This document shows, piece after piece, positions 1 to 10,869 of a DNA stretch of 64,000 nucleotides. The notes beneath the pieces were generated by a model. That model ran no database searches and was not told the DNA's origin. It was given only the letters and a program-made list of their open reading frames with translations. How positions within the stretch are numbered: the stretch's first letter is position 1; each line of letters starts with the position of its first letter. A program made the position numbers and the translations under genes. The DNA lies in contig OX393555.1 in assembly GCA_947650365.1 (NCBI GenBank), positions 77,443,995 through 77,507,994 of the forward strand, in the 5' to 3' direction. This stretch comes from Chamaelirium japonicum (Eukaryota > Streptophyta > Magnoliopsida > Liliales > Melanthiaceae).

Positions 1-459
1 GTCACCATGGACTACTTCACTAAATGGGTAGAAGCAATCCCACTGGCTAATATCGGTGAAAAGCAAGTGAAGGACTTCCTTTTGAAGAATATTTCTTGTA
101 GATTCGGTCTACCTTGTGTGCTTATCATGGACAATAGGCACTAATTCGACAATCGCCTAATCAAAAGTTTCTGCGCTGAGCATAAAATCGATCTGAGATT
201 CTCCACTCCGAGATACCCCCAGAGCAATGGGAAGGCTGAAGGTACCAACTGGGTAATTTTGGATAACATAAAGAAATGACTGGAAGGAAGCAAAAGACTA
301 TGGGAGAAAGAGCTCGATGGCGTGTTATGGGCTTATCAGACCATTCCACGCTGCTTAACGAACGAATCGCCTTTCAGATTGACCTATTATTGTGAGGCCG
401 TCTTGCCCGTAGAAGCTGAAGTGCCTTCGGAGAGGATGAACGAGGTCGATAATGATAAC
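1..459 (+). pseudogene. Ty3/gypsy integrase core, first half (broken)
   Basis: Frame 1 reads as a retroviral-type integrase (rve) core. The first catalytic Asp is in TMDYFTKW, the second in IMDN at about residue 44, and the Glu in NGKAEGTN at about residue 80. The WGYRT-like region reads LWAYQT and is followed by an AVLPVE motif. Two in-frame stops break it: TAA at 142-144 and TGA at 277-279, both one transition away from a Gln or Arg codon. The reading frame runs without loss into the copia insertion at 460 and resumes exactly after the target duplication at 2672. The protein would have joined element cDNA to host DNA; this copy cannot. Confidence 0.85.
455..459. repeat. 5-bp target site duplication ATAAC, left copy
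   Basis: ATAAC lies immediately before the TGTTAG start of the copia solo LTR. The same five bases follow its CCAACA end at 2667-2671. Removing the LTR and one copy restores a continuous integrase frame, which independently supports these boundaries. Confidence 0.9.
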
Positions 460-2666
460 TGTTAGAATTATTGAGGTCTACATCTAGTAAAAACCTATAG
501 TTAGTTATTTATGGTTGATAACTTAGGATTGTATCTTGGTACGTACCTTAGTACGTGTTCTGATTACAGAACAGAGAGCCATAGCTATATGGTAATCCAC
601 TTGAGTGGGAGACTCAAAGGACTGGTCCCATGCAATCTAAATACGTTTGCAACTCTGATTAGGGTTGGTCGCCCTATCAGGATAAGCTGTTGGGATGATA
701 GAGTATGGGTGTCTCCACTACGGTCAGGCACAGTGTCTATGGCCGAACGAAACCAACACGGTGTACAGATCAGTAAGTAGACACCGATGCACTAAGCTAT
801 GTTTCTGCTTAGGGTAAAATGGTCCTAAACCCTGAGGAACCATGTCTAGTGGACTAACCAGTTATATGGTACTTTGGTGCACCAACGTGTGAGGATCCGG
901 ATACAGTGATCCAAAACCACGGTGTACTGGGTTACCCGGCTAGCGTTGCATCAGCATGTTACTCCTGCAGGCCATCCACACCCCTAACAGGAGGTGCGTT
1001 CCTTGGTCTGACCTACGCCGTATTAAACCTTGGTCAGGTGATCATCAGTTGGACTGTTGACCGGATCCGGTTACTCGGTAAAGTAATCGGAGGTACGACA
1101 TACGTGGTCAACCTGGAAGGAACCGAGTCATATGAGCACTCGTGTTGGATAGTATTCTCCACCGCTCGAGTTGTATCATGGCACCAAGTGGAGGGATAAC
1201 GAGTTTACCATACTAAGCAGAGAGCAGGGGTATGCGGAGAACATAGTAAGTCTAGGGGAATTGGAGTGCAGCCTGCGTCGCACTCTGGGTGGCTACGTAG
1301 GTTAACTCAGACTCAGAGGATCGATGATATACTTGGGTAGTGTGTCGATCGAGTCCAAGTTGGAAGCTATGAACCCTGGTCCCTGAAGGTTCCACCTTAT
1401 CCACATTATGTACAGTCCTTGTACCATCTCTCGAAACACATAACATAGTTAGAGGAAGCGAGAAGTCCAAGCCTACGCTCTGTGAGTGATTCGCACTAGT
1501 GCACGGTAGATGCGTAACTACGTGTGTGCACTAAGGGGAAACCTTAGGTTAGTACAGAGATACATATAGCAATTCCTTGCCATAAGTGGACTCTGCCATA
1601 TAGGTGCGATGCACCGAGATATATTGTGAGTTGACTAGTTGACTTTACTAGGGGCACCCTACGGGAACCTCAGAGAATAGTGAAATCACTAGTGCACTTC
1701 ACTTATGTGTGCCTTGCAAAGTCTAGTACACGAGGAACGACCAACTAGTGACATAAGGACGTTTTGGTCAAACCATATGCCATTATTTATTAGGGGGGCC
1801 GGCCCTAAGTGTTGGAAGACTGGTCAAGGTCGGCCCCCTTAGTTTTAGGAGGTTGTTGCCTCCAATGAAGGGACCGGTCATGAGGCACAGAAAATGGGCT
1901 GGTTTTGATCGTTTTCAAAAACAAGGAAGAGATAGAGCTAAATGAGAGATAAAAGGAGAGATAAAGGGAGAGGTTTGAATCATTCAAACCTTATCCGTTA
2001 GGAGCCTTATCCAAGGGATAGGGCAGCCCTATATAAGAGCAAGGGGATTGGATAGCGACTCGTCTTCATCGTGTGGTGTTTCATAGAAGGAGAAGGTTCT
2101 TCACATGGAGGCACTCAGAGATCCATCGACGAGGCATCGTGCATCGTGCGAGATCGGGTGAACTAGAAGGCGTCTCCCGCAAGCTTTTGCTGTCCAGATT
2201 CTGCACAGAAAATCCATGATATTTCTACTACTGTGGGAGTTATAGAACTCCAAACGACGTGAAACCACTTGCAAAAGTTGCATCTCGTAGTTCTCTACCT
2301 ACAGTCCAAAATTTATCCCAATAGGAGTTCGTAGAAGAAAGTTACGGCTATTGCACGGAAAGGTATGTTGAGCAGATCCGAGCCCATCTCCATCGACAAA
2401 AAAGAAACTTGTCGCGGTGAAAGAATTTGCACACATCTATGATATCTAACTTGTAGATCTAGAATAGATAGAATATGCATGCATGCTAGATTGTTCTTTC
2501 ACGTTAGATCAACGTTAGTGATTCGCGTAGTTGCCATGCTAGATTCATACACGCACGTATAGATCATTTCGATGAAAATTTTTGATATGTAAAGCACACC
2601 GCTCACGGTCGTCGGACCTACTCTTTGTTTCCACTGAGGGCCTCTACCATGGATTTATTTCCAACA
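460..2666 (+). mobile_element. Solo LTR of a Ty1/copia element
   Basis: A 2207-bp block starts TGTTAG and ends CCAACA, is flanked by ATAAC on both sides, and sits inside an integrase frame. It has no internal domain. About 1.4 kb of it (460 to about 2045) matches, in opposite orientation, the LTR next to the copia pol at 62076 downward; for example the stretch around 906-1200 matches the reverse complement of 61290-61635. That assigns the solo LTR to a copia family. It most likely arose by LTR-LTR recombination removing the internal region. A TATA-like site lies at 2030-2037. The small ORFs inside it are not conserved genes. Confidence 0.9.
2030..2037 (+). promoter_or_regulatory. TATA-like box of the copia LTR
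   Basis: TATATAAG follows CCC and precedes AGCAAGG, a typical plant LTR core-promoter context. It lies about 630 bp before the LTR end, so the U3/R boundary would be near 2060. Confidence 0.6.
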
Positions 2667-2671
2667 ATAAC
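2667..2671. repeat. 5-bp target site duplication ATAAC, right copy
   Basis: Second copy of the ATAAC duplication that flanks the copia solo LTR. Confidence 0.9.
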
Positions 2672-2974
2672 TTGCTTATCGATTCCTTCGATCAGCTCAA
2701 AGAACGTAGGGAGCTCATGAACATGCATCTTGCCGGCTATAGACAAGAAATGAAGCGCTCCTACGATAAGAGAGTCCGCCATCGAGCGTTCAGATCGGGT
2801 GACCTCGTAATGAGAAAGGTGTTTGCTAACACACAAGAGCTCAATGCTGGGAAGCTTGCTGCAAACTGTGAAGGCCCCTACATCGTGCACGATGTTGGAG
2901 GATCGGGCTCCTACATATTAAAGACTTCCAACGGCGACCTTCTGGAGCGACCATGGAATATTGTTCATCTCTAA
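2672..2974 (+). pseudogene. Ty3/gypsy integrase C-terminal part, second half
   Basis: Continues the frame of the integrase at 1-459 once the solo LTR is removed. It carries the C-terminal signature of plant gypsy integrases: a basic stretch with YDKRVRHR, then GDLVMRKV, then KLAANCEGPYIV, and ends near HL. A TAA at 2972-2974 stops it about five codons before the expected KYYP ending; a second stop follows at about 2987. The region before 2672 that shares this open frame belongs to the inserted LTR and not to integrase. Confidence 0.85.
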
Positions 2975-2989
2975 AAGTATTACCCTTAG

Positions 2990-3876
2990 CACATTGACGC
3001 TCTCTTTTGTAAACCCCATTGGAAATAAAAGTGCCAACTTCAAAGTACTTGTTAAATCTCCTTCGTTGTAACTTGTGTATCTGGCTCGCAAATCAACATG
3101 GTAGTCCGCTGCTAGGCGGACTTTAAACATAACTGGGGTTCTCAGAGGTCGTCTCGGATGACCTTGAGATCATCGGGGTAGTTTGCTGATATGTAGACTT
3201 TAAACAAGATCGGGGTTCTTAGAGGCTGCCTGGATCGACCTTGAGATCGTCGGGGTAGTCTACCGTCGTGGGACTTTAAGCTTAATCGGGGCCCTTTACG
3301 TTCACACGTTGTGATCGGATGCAACCCATGGTGATTGAAGGAGACCTATTTAGGCAACCTGAAAATCCCTTGGTAACTACTTGAAGCTTAGAGCTGGAAA
3401 GGCCGCAAAGATAAATGCGAAGGCCACTTAAAATGAGCTAAGGGTAAGTCCAGTAGTCGGGGTTGCAGAGGGAACTTAACTGGGCAGGGGGTAGCTAACA
3501 CTTGATTTATTTTTCAAAATAAAATATTTAATCCTTGGGCTCTGCAAGTTTTGAATTATTAGGTTTGTGTTTTGTTGATTTTCTAAGCTCAAGTATCATA
3601 TTGTGTTTTATCGAGCATATCGTGATTCCTGCTTGCATACCTTTTTTTTTATGTAGTGAAACTTTTTTTACGATTTAGCTGCCTTGCCCGGGGTAGGACC
3701 CTTAAGACTGCCGAGCCATCTCATAAGCAAACATACAGACAAACAGTAAAGATAAACAGCAGGGACAAAAGCAAACTAAAGAGGATTTATTGCATCGAGA
3801 GGTTATTATAAAGATAAAAACGACGGATTCATGGTTTGCTCGTGTCCGCCCCGCTGTCATCCCCTCGGTGCCTCTT
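2990..3876. repeat. Spacer with about 77-bp tandem repeat between pol and antisense gene
   Basis: No gene seen. At 3118-3290 a unit beginning GACTTTAA and containing ATCGGGGTTCTTAGAGG and CCTTGAGATC is repeated about 2.3 times at a spacing near 77 bp. It lies where the pol transcript and the opposite-strand gene converge, the same position as the 84-bp repeats of element 2 at 36978-37290. Confidence 0.6.
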
Positions 3877-6480
3877 TTACGACCTCTCCATCTTGTATTT
3901 TTTGACGGCTGTAACAATGCCTTTCTTAAGGAGCTCGTCTAGCTGGGCCTGGAGGCAGGTTTGTTGGGCTTGCAGACCCTTGGAATGCGCCTCCTTTATT
4001 GTGGTGATTTCGGCCTTCAAGGCGATCACCTCGCTCTGGAGTTGGGTTGTTTCCATTTGCTCCGTCATTGCCTCCCTAGCCTCTTGGAGCTCGGCAGTCA
4101 ATTGGGCACGAGCGTCCTTTGCCGATGCCAACCCCGCCGATAAGGAGGCGACCTGTTGATGCAGCTCCTCCACCTCCGCTCTCAGCTTGCCGGAGTGATT
4201 CGCTTGGCGAAGCCGATGGATGTACTCATCTAGCCTATGCTCGGATCCTAGAAGGGAATCATCGTATAAGGTGATAAGGTCCCTCTCGATGGTGGCGACC
4301 TCTGTGAGGGCCTTGTTCCTTTTCTCCACCTGAGAAACCCAAATAAATGATCATAGAGTAGGTGTTGAAGGGAAGAGGAAAGATAAAAGCATTACCTCGA
4401 GAAGCCTGCGGTAAATCGCTAGGTAGGGAGATTGGGCAAAGATATTGCAGCCAAAGATCTCACGGAGGTAGTGAGGAGCTCTAGCCTCTTCACCTAAAGA
4501 AGGCAAAGTCTCAGGAGCCTTTTGTACGCCGGAGCCCGAGGTGAGTGAAATGATGAGAGCGAGCTTTGTGGTCGTAGAGGCGAGAGGAGGAGCCGCTGAG
4601 GTATGGCCTTCTCCACCTTCTGGGCCGAGACTGCCCGATTCTCTACCTTCGGATTTCGATTCTGAGCCCGAAGCCTCAAAGCCCGAGCTCGACAATTCGG
4701 ATCCGATGGCCCCCAGGAGGGGAGACTTGTAAACCAAGTCCCCTAGGCCCCCCAAAAGATCGATGTCTGCCTGATCTGCCTTATGGGACGGACTTGGCGG
4801 AAGCGGCCCGAGCGGAGTGGGCGGGCTGAGGATCGCAGCAGCAGTGGAAGCATCCAGCTCGCTTTCCTTCGGGATGTTTGCACCAGAGGCGGGCGGCGGA
4901 CCTTCGCCCTATGGAGCCTCAGCCCCCACTGAGGAAGGTACGAAAAGAGTTGCTTGAGGTTGCTCGCCCGCTGCCTGCGTGCCAGGAGTGACTTAAGGTG
5001 GTGGTTCTGGCTGGCCTAGCTCTTCCTCATCCGAGTTCGTCCAATCAACCTCGAATCGAGCCCCGTCACCTGGAGGGTTTTCTTTCACTGCTCCTCCACC
5101 TGCGTGCTTAAGAGCGCCTTGTGAGCTAGGCGGACATGATCATCATGCCCTGTAACGATGTGGGGGCCAGGAGAGGATGCCTGAGCAGGCTTCTTCTTCT
5201 TTCTTCTCCCATGGACCTCCATTTTGGGGGTCATCATAGTGTCCCGGAGAGGGACTGAAAGATCACCAGGAAAGTTGCCCATCAAAATTCATGTCATTCC
5301 GGACTTAACCTCCGCCTTTGTCAACAAGAGTTCGACATCAGGATTGTCGGTCTCGAGGAAACATAATTTTTGTGTGACTACGGGTGTCTCCTGCATGGGG
5401 CCCATAGTAGAAGCAATGGAGGAAGTGATAGGAATGAGAGTAGCTTGTTGCTGACCTGGGGCGGAGTCGCTGTGAAGAGGCGGCAGTTGCGGCTCATCGA
5501 CAGCCTGGTTGAGCATTTCTAGGGTGTCGAAGTCCGCGATGTTGATAGGAGGATCCCACTTCCTATCAGTTTTCTTCCAGGGGTTGTCACCAGGTGCCCC
5601 CGTACTTTTAGTTCCCTTGCCTGCCCCGGACTTAGGTGGAGCGGTGGTCTTCGTCTTACAGACTATCTTCTGCTTTAGCAGGATAGCCCCTTATCTCGCA
5701 TCATTCAGCTGTAAGGAAAAGTCCGGAGCGACGATCTTCTCGGGAGTTCGCCCTCCCAGATAATCCAAAATGGCCGCATCGAGTGATCGCTCCCTTGAAG
5801 GGTAAATACATTTACCGAAGGCGATCTCTTTAAAGACGGACTAGGTAGGTTGGCCCGGGTGAGAAAGAACCCCGCGATGTCGCCCCTGCCACCCTCCGAC
5901 GACCAAGAAAGGAAAGTCCTTCCAGTAGCAGTCCTTGTTTTCGACGGCAGAGAAGGAAAGTACCTCACTTGGCTGCCCGGTGAGGTAGAAAACACCGCAT
6001 TTGACATTGCTGTAGACGGGGCCATGCTTTAAGAACCACTTCTTGAGCAGGTAGGATAAGGGGATCTTCACATTGAGGGTGATCTCAAGCTGATATAGCC
6101 TGTACAGTATCCCCCAGGAGTTCCCAGTGAGCTGAGCGGGGCACAACCTTGTAAACTCTAAGAACTTGCCTGCTAGGTGGCTCAAGGGGAGCCTGAGCCC
6201 GGACTATTGCAGCCCCACAGAGACCACGGTCCCCGTCCACGGTGTCCCGAGAGTGGCATCTCGGTGACCAGGAGGTGGGTAGGGAGGTCGATGGCTTTGT
6301 GAATACTCTCGGCAATCGGCACGCCACTAGAGTCCTTGAGCCAAACTACCGTCGTCTCTCACTCCGGTGCAGGAACTTCAGTCTTCGGAGGCAGAAGGGC
6401 TTCTTATATGGGACGATCAAGTGCAGGAGCGGAGACGACTGGGACTGCAGCGGAGGTTGCCACTAGAAAGAGGGGACGAA
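3877..6480 (-). pseudogene. Decayed antisense gene of element 1 (Transposase_28-like, coiled-coil C-terminus)
   Basis: Reads opposite to the element. At 6185-5841 the translation contains RLCPAQLTGNSWGILYRLYQLE and a later VFYLTGQPS; these align with LCPGQVTGNSWRIIYAF and PFYYLTGVSA in the antisense gene at 37492-40312, placing it in the Transposase_28 ('putative gypsy type transposon') family. Further downstream are a Ser/Glu-rich stretch (4755-4400) and a coiled coil rich in Gln, Leu and Glu at 4329-3877. An intron is visible at 4395-4330 (GTAATG...TTTCTCAG), with both exons in phase 0. The middle (5840-4760) is broken into several frames. Function is unknown; the name Transposase_28 does not imply proven transposase activity. 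Confidence 0.65.
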
Positions 6481-6970
6481 AGCTGAGGTGGTTGCAAGAA
6501 CAAGTTGGAAGGGAGAGCTGTTTGCAGTAAAAAGGGGTAGAGATCCTCACCCACCCCCTATCAATGGGTTCAATAAAGGCATGCGAGGGTATCAACATTT
6601 AATAACAAGTGTAGTGCGTGAGGCGGTGCAGCAGCAGCAGACGTGACATCCCCTCTCTTCTGATAACCGATTGACACGTGCCCTCGCGCATGCGCTGATA
6701 GAAGCAATGCCAGCAATGTCCTATCTGGTAGATTCACGACTGGTTTCTGACCAAACGATACATGACGCGTGTCACGATGCCATACATAGCCATTTAATAC
6801 CGCATGATGAAGTCTGACACTTCGGGTCTTGAGCCTACGCCTCGTTAATGAGAAGATATGGAGGAGATCCGGATCCTCACAGTTTTTGAGGTTGGAGGCG
6901 ACTTGGCTTATGGCAAGGGTTTCTAATTAGCTTCCAGACGGGCTTCGACCATTCGGAATGCTCGCACATC

Positions 6971-6983
6971 TGGGAGGGGGTAA
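6971..6983 (+). promoter_or_regulatory. Polypurine tract of element 1
   Basis: TGGGAGGGGGTAA directly precedes the LTR start TGATGG. Element 2 has a near-identical tract (TTGGAGGGGGTAAC) before its 3' LTR. It would prime plus-strand cDNA synthesis. Confidence 0.75.
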
Positions 6984-8553
6984 TGATGGAGCTCGAAAAA
7001 TCAACACCAGCTCGTCATCTACGTGGCAGCAGTAGGGGAGAACACGACGGGATGACAAGTCCTCAAGGAGATCGCCCTGGTCTTTTGGTACACCCTGGAC
7101 GACCTCGTATGGCCAGCAATGAGCTTGAGATTCAAGGCCAACCCTAATTTTTGGGTAAGCAGCATTATGGCCAAAATAGGTCTTGGAGTTCAAAGAACAC
7201 TCCCAAAAGAAGTTGGCCTCTACCATCACAACTGCTTCGCACGCGTTTAGTTCGCACACGAGGTGCCCCCATTGAAGGACCAAGGAATACTTGAGAAGAT
7301 TCAACCTGCTTAGATGATGAGCCCACGTATGGATAGTGCGCACGCGGCCAACCTGCCCACGAAAGACACCGCCTTCCGCCTATTGGAAACTTAGTAAAAG
7401 TATCCATGTCGTCTCGAGCAGCCCGCTGAAACCCCATGTCTAGTCTGCACGCGATCAGCCTGCCCGCAGAAGATTTCGCCTATTGACAATAGGAAGAAGA
7501 AGGCGACCAACGACACCAATAGGGTCTCCGAGTTGTCGCGCTAACCTTTTCGCCCGCGAAGGCGCCGTCTTTTGGAAGAGCAATGGGATGGAGATGGAAA
7601 AGTTCTAAAAATGCCAACGGTGATGGCCGTCTAATAACTCGCTCACAGAGAGATCGCCGAGATTGCACGCGATTAGATCATCCGCGGGAGAGGTCGTCAC
7701 CTGTTTAGGAGTCAAAAAACACTTTCAATGATTTAGCTCCCCTAGTTAGTCCGCACGCGATCAGCTTGCCCGCGGTTAACCCTGTTCTTGGCTTACCTGC
7801 GATCTCGATCAGCTCGCATGCGGAGAGATCGCCCCTTACCAATAGGAAGCTTAGAGGGATATCCACGAACTCCACCGGCTTGCCCGGGAGCTCGCCTATT
7901 ACGCGTGAGATCAGCTCAACTGTGCCACACTTGGTCCGCTCGCCCATGGAGGAATTCCATCTTTTGCTCCACTGTTTGAGGTGAGATCTACCATGAGTTC
8001 GCTGCGATCAGCTCGATCGATTCACTCGTGGTTAGCTCGCCAGGAGCTCGCCAAATCACGTGAACGCAAAAGAGTTCGCCTACCTGCTCGCGGGTGTCGC
8101 CTACAGTAAGGCGGTAATGGGACGACAGATGTCACCACCCCCATGGAACTACGTGGATGATTATGAGCCATGTTCGCCGGTCAAAGTCGGTCTGGATTAC
8201 CCCTGACTAGAGCTTTCCAGAACACCCACCTGGCATAGACCGCCATCATCTGGCAGGCAAAATGACAAGGGCCCATGTGGGCTGGCATGCGAAGGAGTAG
8301 AAGGTGCGGGAAAAAGCGTCCATGTGTCAGATTCTGGCGGTCTGCAAAAAATTTATAAAGGTACGATTTACGGCTCTAAAGTACAGGTTCGAAACTCAAA
8401 AACCTAGACATTTTTCGATTACTAAAGCTCTCCCTTTTTCGAACCCTCACTGACTTGAATGTCGGAGGGTCTGTGCTCCTCATAGAGCCAGCTGTTCACG
8501 TGATATTTGTCTTGCAGGTTGATCCTCCGGACCAATGAAGATTTTTCCCCCGA
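6984..8553 (+). repeat. 3' LTR of Tat element 1
   Basis: Starts TGATGGAGCTCG straight after the polypurine tract. A TATA-like TTTATAAAG lies at 8352-8360. The end is placed near 8553 at a C-rich run (TTTTTCCCCCGA), like the TTTTCCCCCACA end of the element-2 LTR. There is no second LTR in the window to fix the end. ORFs in this stretch are short and show no family resemblance. Confidence 0.7.
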
Positions 8554-9448
8554 TAGAACCTACCAAGAAGCATGATGGAGCAGAGGATGTAGGACATGCG
8601 GATTTCTGGCAACAGGATGTTGTAGTGACTGTAGTCTATTCCTCGGTCGATCAGTGGATTGAAGATCTAAGGAGAACGCAACTTTCAACTTTGCCCAGGA
8701 AATTGGGACAACTCCCTCCCCTTGCCCATCAAACGTGCGTGTAGCCCACGACTGACCAATTTTGAGACAGAGTCGATTGAAGCTAGGGCTACACTTTGAG
8801 ACAAATCTAGAGCTCTTGAACTTGGCATGCACAATTGACCACCCCGCCTAAGCCCTGCCTGCTTAAGAGATCCAACCTTTCCAATCGGCTTGACTCCAGT
8901 TGAGACTCTTTAACAATTGTGGTGAGACTATGGCCTCTATATGTCGAAGGAGGACATACACGAGGTGATGAGACTTGAGCATGCACTACCGAAAGGGCAC
9001 AAGTTTATCCTGGGAGATCTCTCATAAGAACCATGATTGGGTTTAGGCATCCATTGAGAGATCATGTCCGGTAATAGGTTGTGTCTTTTACAACAGTTTT
9101 TTTGGGACTTTCTGGTACTCTGTTCTTTTGAGTACAGGTACTATTTACTTTACTTATATTTATAATACACATCTGCCTAACTCCCTCCCAATATAGAGAT
9201 GCCATCTTTACTAAATAAAAAAAAGTTCTTTAAGGTTTAACTAAAGAAATAAAAAATAGAGCTTTAATACTTAAAAAATAGAAAAAGAAAAGATCAAGGA
9301 CCCTAACAAATAAAACAAGCAGTATATAAAATAAAAATAAAATCTCCCTCCCTTTTCAGCTGCAACTTTAGAGAAACTCATATACCAAAAAAAAAAAAAA
9401 AAACTTTAGAGAAACTCAAGCTTATTGCTTCTCTACTTTTTTGCGTAT
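8554..9448. other. Non-coding stretch between element 1 and the LOG gene
   Basis: No gene, conserved ORF or RNA recognised. The right half is AT-rich. It could be part of LOG intron 4 if element 1 landed in that intron; exon 5 of LOG (the GYGTLEE region) was looked for here and not found. Confidence 0.5.
9364..9418 (+). repeat. Minimal retroposition footprint: direct repeat around a short poly(A)
   Basis: AACTTTAGAGAAACTCA occurs at 9364-9380 and again at 9402-9418. Between them are only TATACC and 15 A residues. A 17-bp direct repeat flanking a poly(A) end is the signature of target-primed reverse transcription, so this looks like a LINE or SINE insertion truncated almost to its tail. Replication slippage is the alternative. 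Confidence 0.6.
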
Positions 9449-9456
9449 ATTATACA

Positions 9457-9640
9457 GAGCAATGCTATTCAGCGTCAAGGTTTGTCACGATTTCGCCGGC
9501 CCGATTGACGTGGCAGCGTGTGCAACTGGTGGCTGAAACCCATTAGCGATTTTAAAATCTTTAATAGCACCAGTTGCACACTGCCACGTCAATCGGGCCG
9601 GCCAAATTGAAAAAACTTTCGGGCTGAATAGCATTTCCCC
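9457..9640. mobile_element. MITE with 8-bp target duplication in LOG intron 4
   Basis: The ends share the inverted repeat AATGCTATTCAGC (9461-9473) / GCTGAATAGCATT (9623-9635). A longer inner inverted repeat, CCCGATTGACGTGGCAG...CTGCCACGTCAATCGGG, lets most of the 184 bp fold back. ATTATACA flanks it at 9449-9456 and 9641-9648. An 8-bp duplication fits a hAT-like element, while the GGGAAATGCTATT-type terminus recalls Mutator-like MITEs, so the superfamily stays open. No coding capacity. Confidence 0.8.
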
Positions 9641-9775
9641 ATTATACATAGAAGGGGATCTGAAGTTGTATACTATTTGGGGGAGGAAGTAATGGAGCCT
9701 TTCTTCACTCTATTGATTTAGGTTTGGAGTTATAGTGACAGTCAACCAAAATCTGCAGGTTGTAAAAACACTAAC

Positions 9776-9914
9776 CCGGTAAGGCAATAAAAGCATCAGA
9801 TTGTCTCGCCATCTCTGCCTTTCTTTGGTGCATATCGGCGACTGCCTTCACTTCCCCTACTGTTTCACCAGTTATCTGCAAAAGGTACCAACAAAACCCA
9901 AGAAAATTGATAAT

Positions 9915-9947
<33 letters not shown>

Positions 9948-10824
9948 GGGGGGAGGGTTGGGTTAGTTCCTTTTTTTTAATTTTTTTTTTGAAATCTGCA
10001 AACCTTTTTTCCAACAAGTTTTCTTTCTTATGATGAGTGCTGCTGCAGCAGGGGAGGAGGCTATAAGTATATATATGAATATAATAACCAGGAAAGTCCA
10101 GGGTTGTAAAAAGTGGATTAACACCTAATCCCACTCACTACTGGATCTCTTTGACGTGGTCAAAACAAAAGATTGAATCTTTGGGCCTTGGGGTCGAAGC
10201 AAACAGGATAAAACAAAACTCAGAATACGTACGTACCGTAACGAAGAAAACAACATTAAACCTCAGTTGAAATGTGGGGAACCTAACCCCAACCCCCCTT
10301 AAAGCCATTGAAAGATTAAACTCGGAGAAGATATATGGGCAGGTTTTGCCTTCTTTTCGTGAGAATAAAGATGGGTGAAGAGAATTCCAATCCACCAAAC
10401 GATTTAAAACTTGTGGGGGTTTTTTGTAATTGGAAAAGATGGGAGGGTGGTTGTTTTATCGACATACCTCTCGGGGCATGAGAGTCTTGGGGATAACTCT
10501 GCATTGAGACAGAAAACATGAAGAAGGAATTTAAAAAAATGAGGCAACGAAGGAGAGCAAACAACACAAACCCTAATGAAATTCCATCAACTGCTCATTT
10601 ATCTATCTTTATATCTATCTTTGCTCTTGCTAGCTGTGCATAACAGGAAAATAAATAAATGAACATTATGATAGGAGATGGAGAGGAAGAAAGCGTACTA
10701 CTCACCCTATAACATGCTTCCCACCTTCGTGAACAACTTGTGAGACCAAACCCATCAAACCAACGCTCCCCCCACCATATACCAGATTAATGTTCCTTGC
10801 CACCTGAAATTAATAGGCACAACC

Positions 10825-10869
<45 letters not shown>

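Larger units (their letters stand above)
1..8553 (+). mobile_element. Tat-type Ty3/gypsy element 1, 3' part
   Basis: Plus-strand LTR retrotransposon cut by the left window edge. Visible in order are an integrase core and C-terminus (split by a copia solo LTR at 460-2666), a spacer with short tandem repeats, a decayed minus-strand gene (about 3877-6480), a polypurine tract at 6971-6983 and a 3' LTR from 6984 to about 8553. The order pol, then antisense gene, then LTR matches the complete element at 30087-42658, which has two RNase H domains typical of the Tat lineage. The 5' part, and so the 5' target duplication, lies outside the window. The 3' LTR end is judged from the TTTTCCCCCGA stretch and is uncertain by several bases. 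Confidence 0.8.

Noticed and set aside
511-1470. Frames of 72-97 codons on both strands near the left end, with relatives at 61028-61799
   Set aside because: They lie within copia LTR sequence and are repeated only because the LTR is repeated.
8535-8832. Overlapping frames of 69 and 90 codons next to the element-1 LTR end
   Set aside because: No motif, no splice context and no match to LOG exon 5; kept as non-coding.
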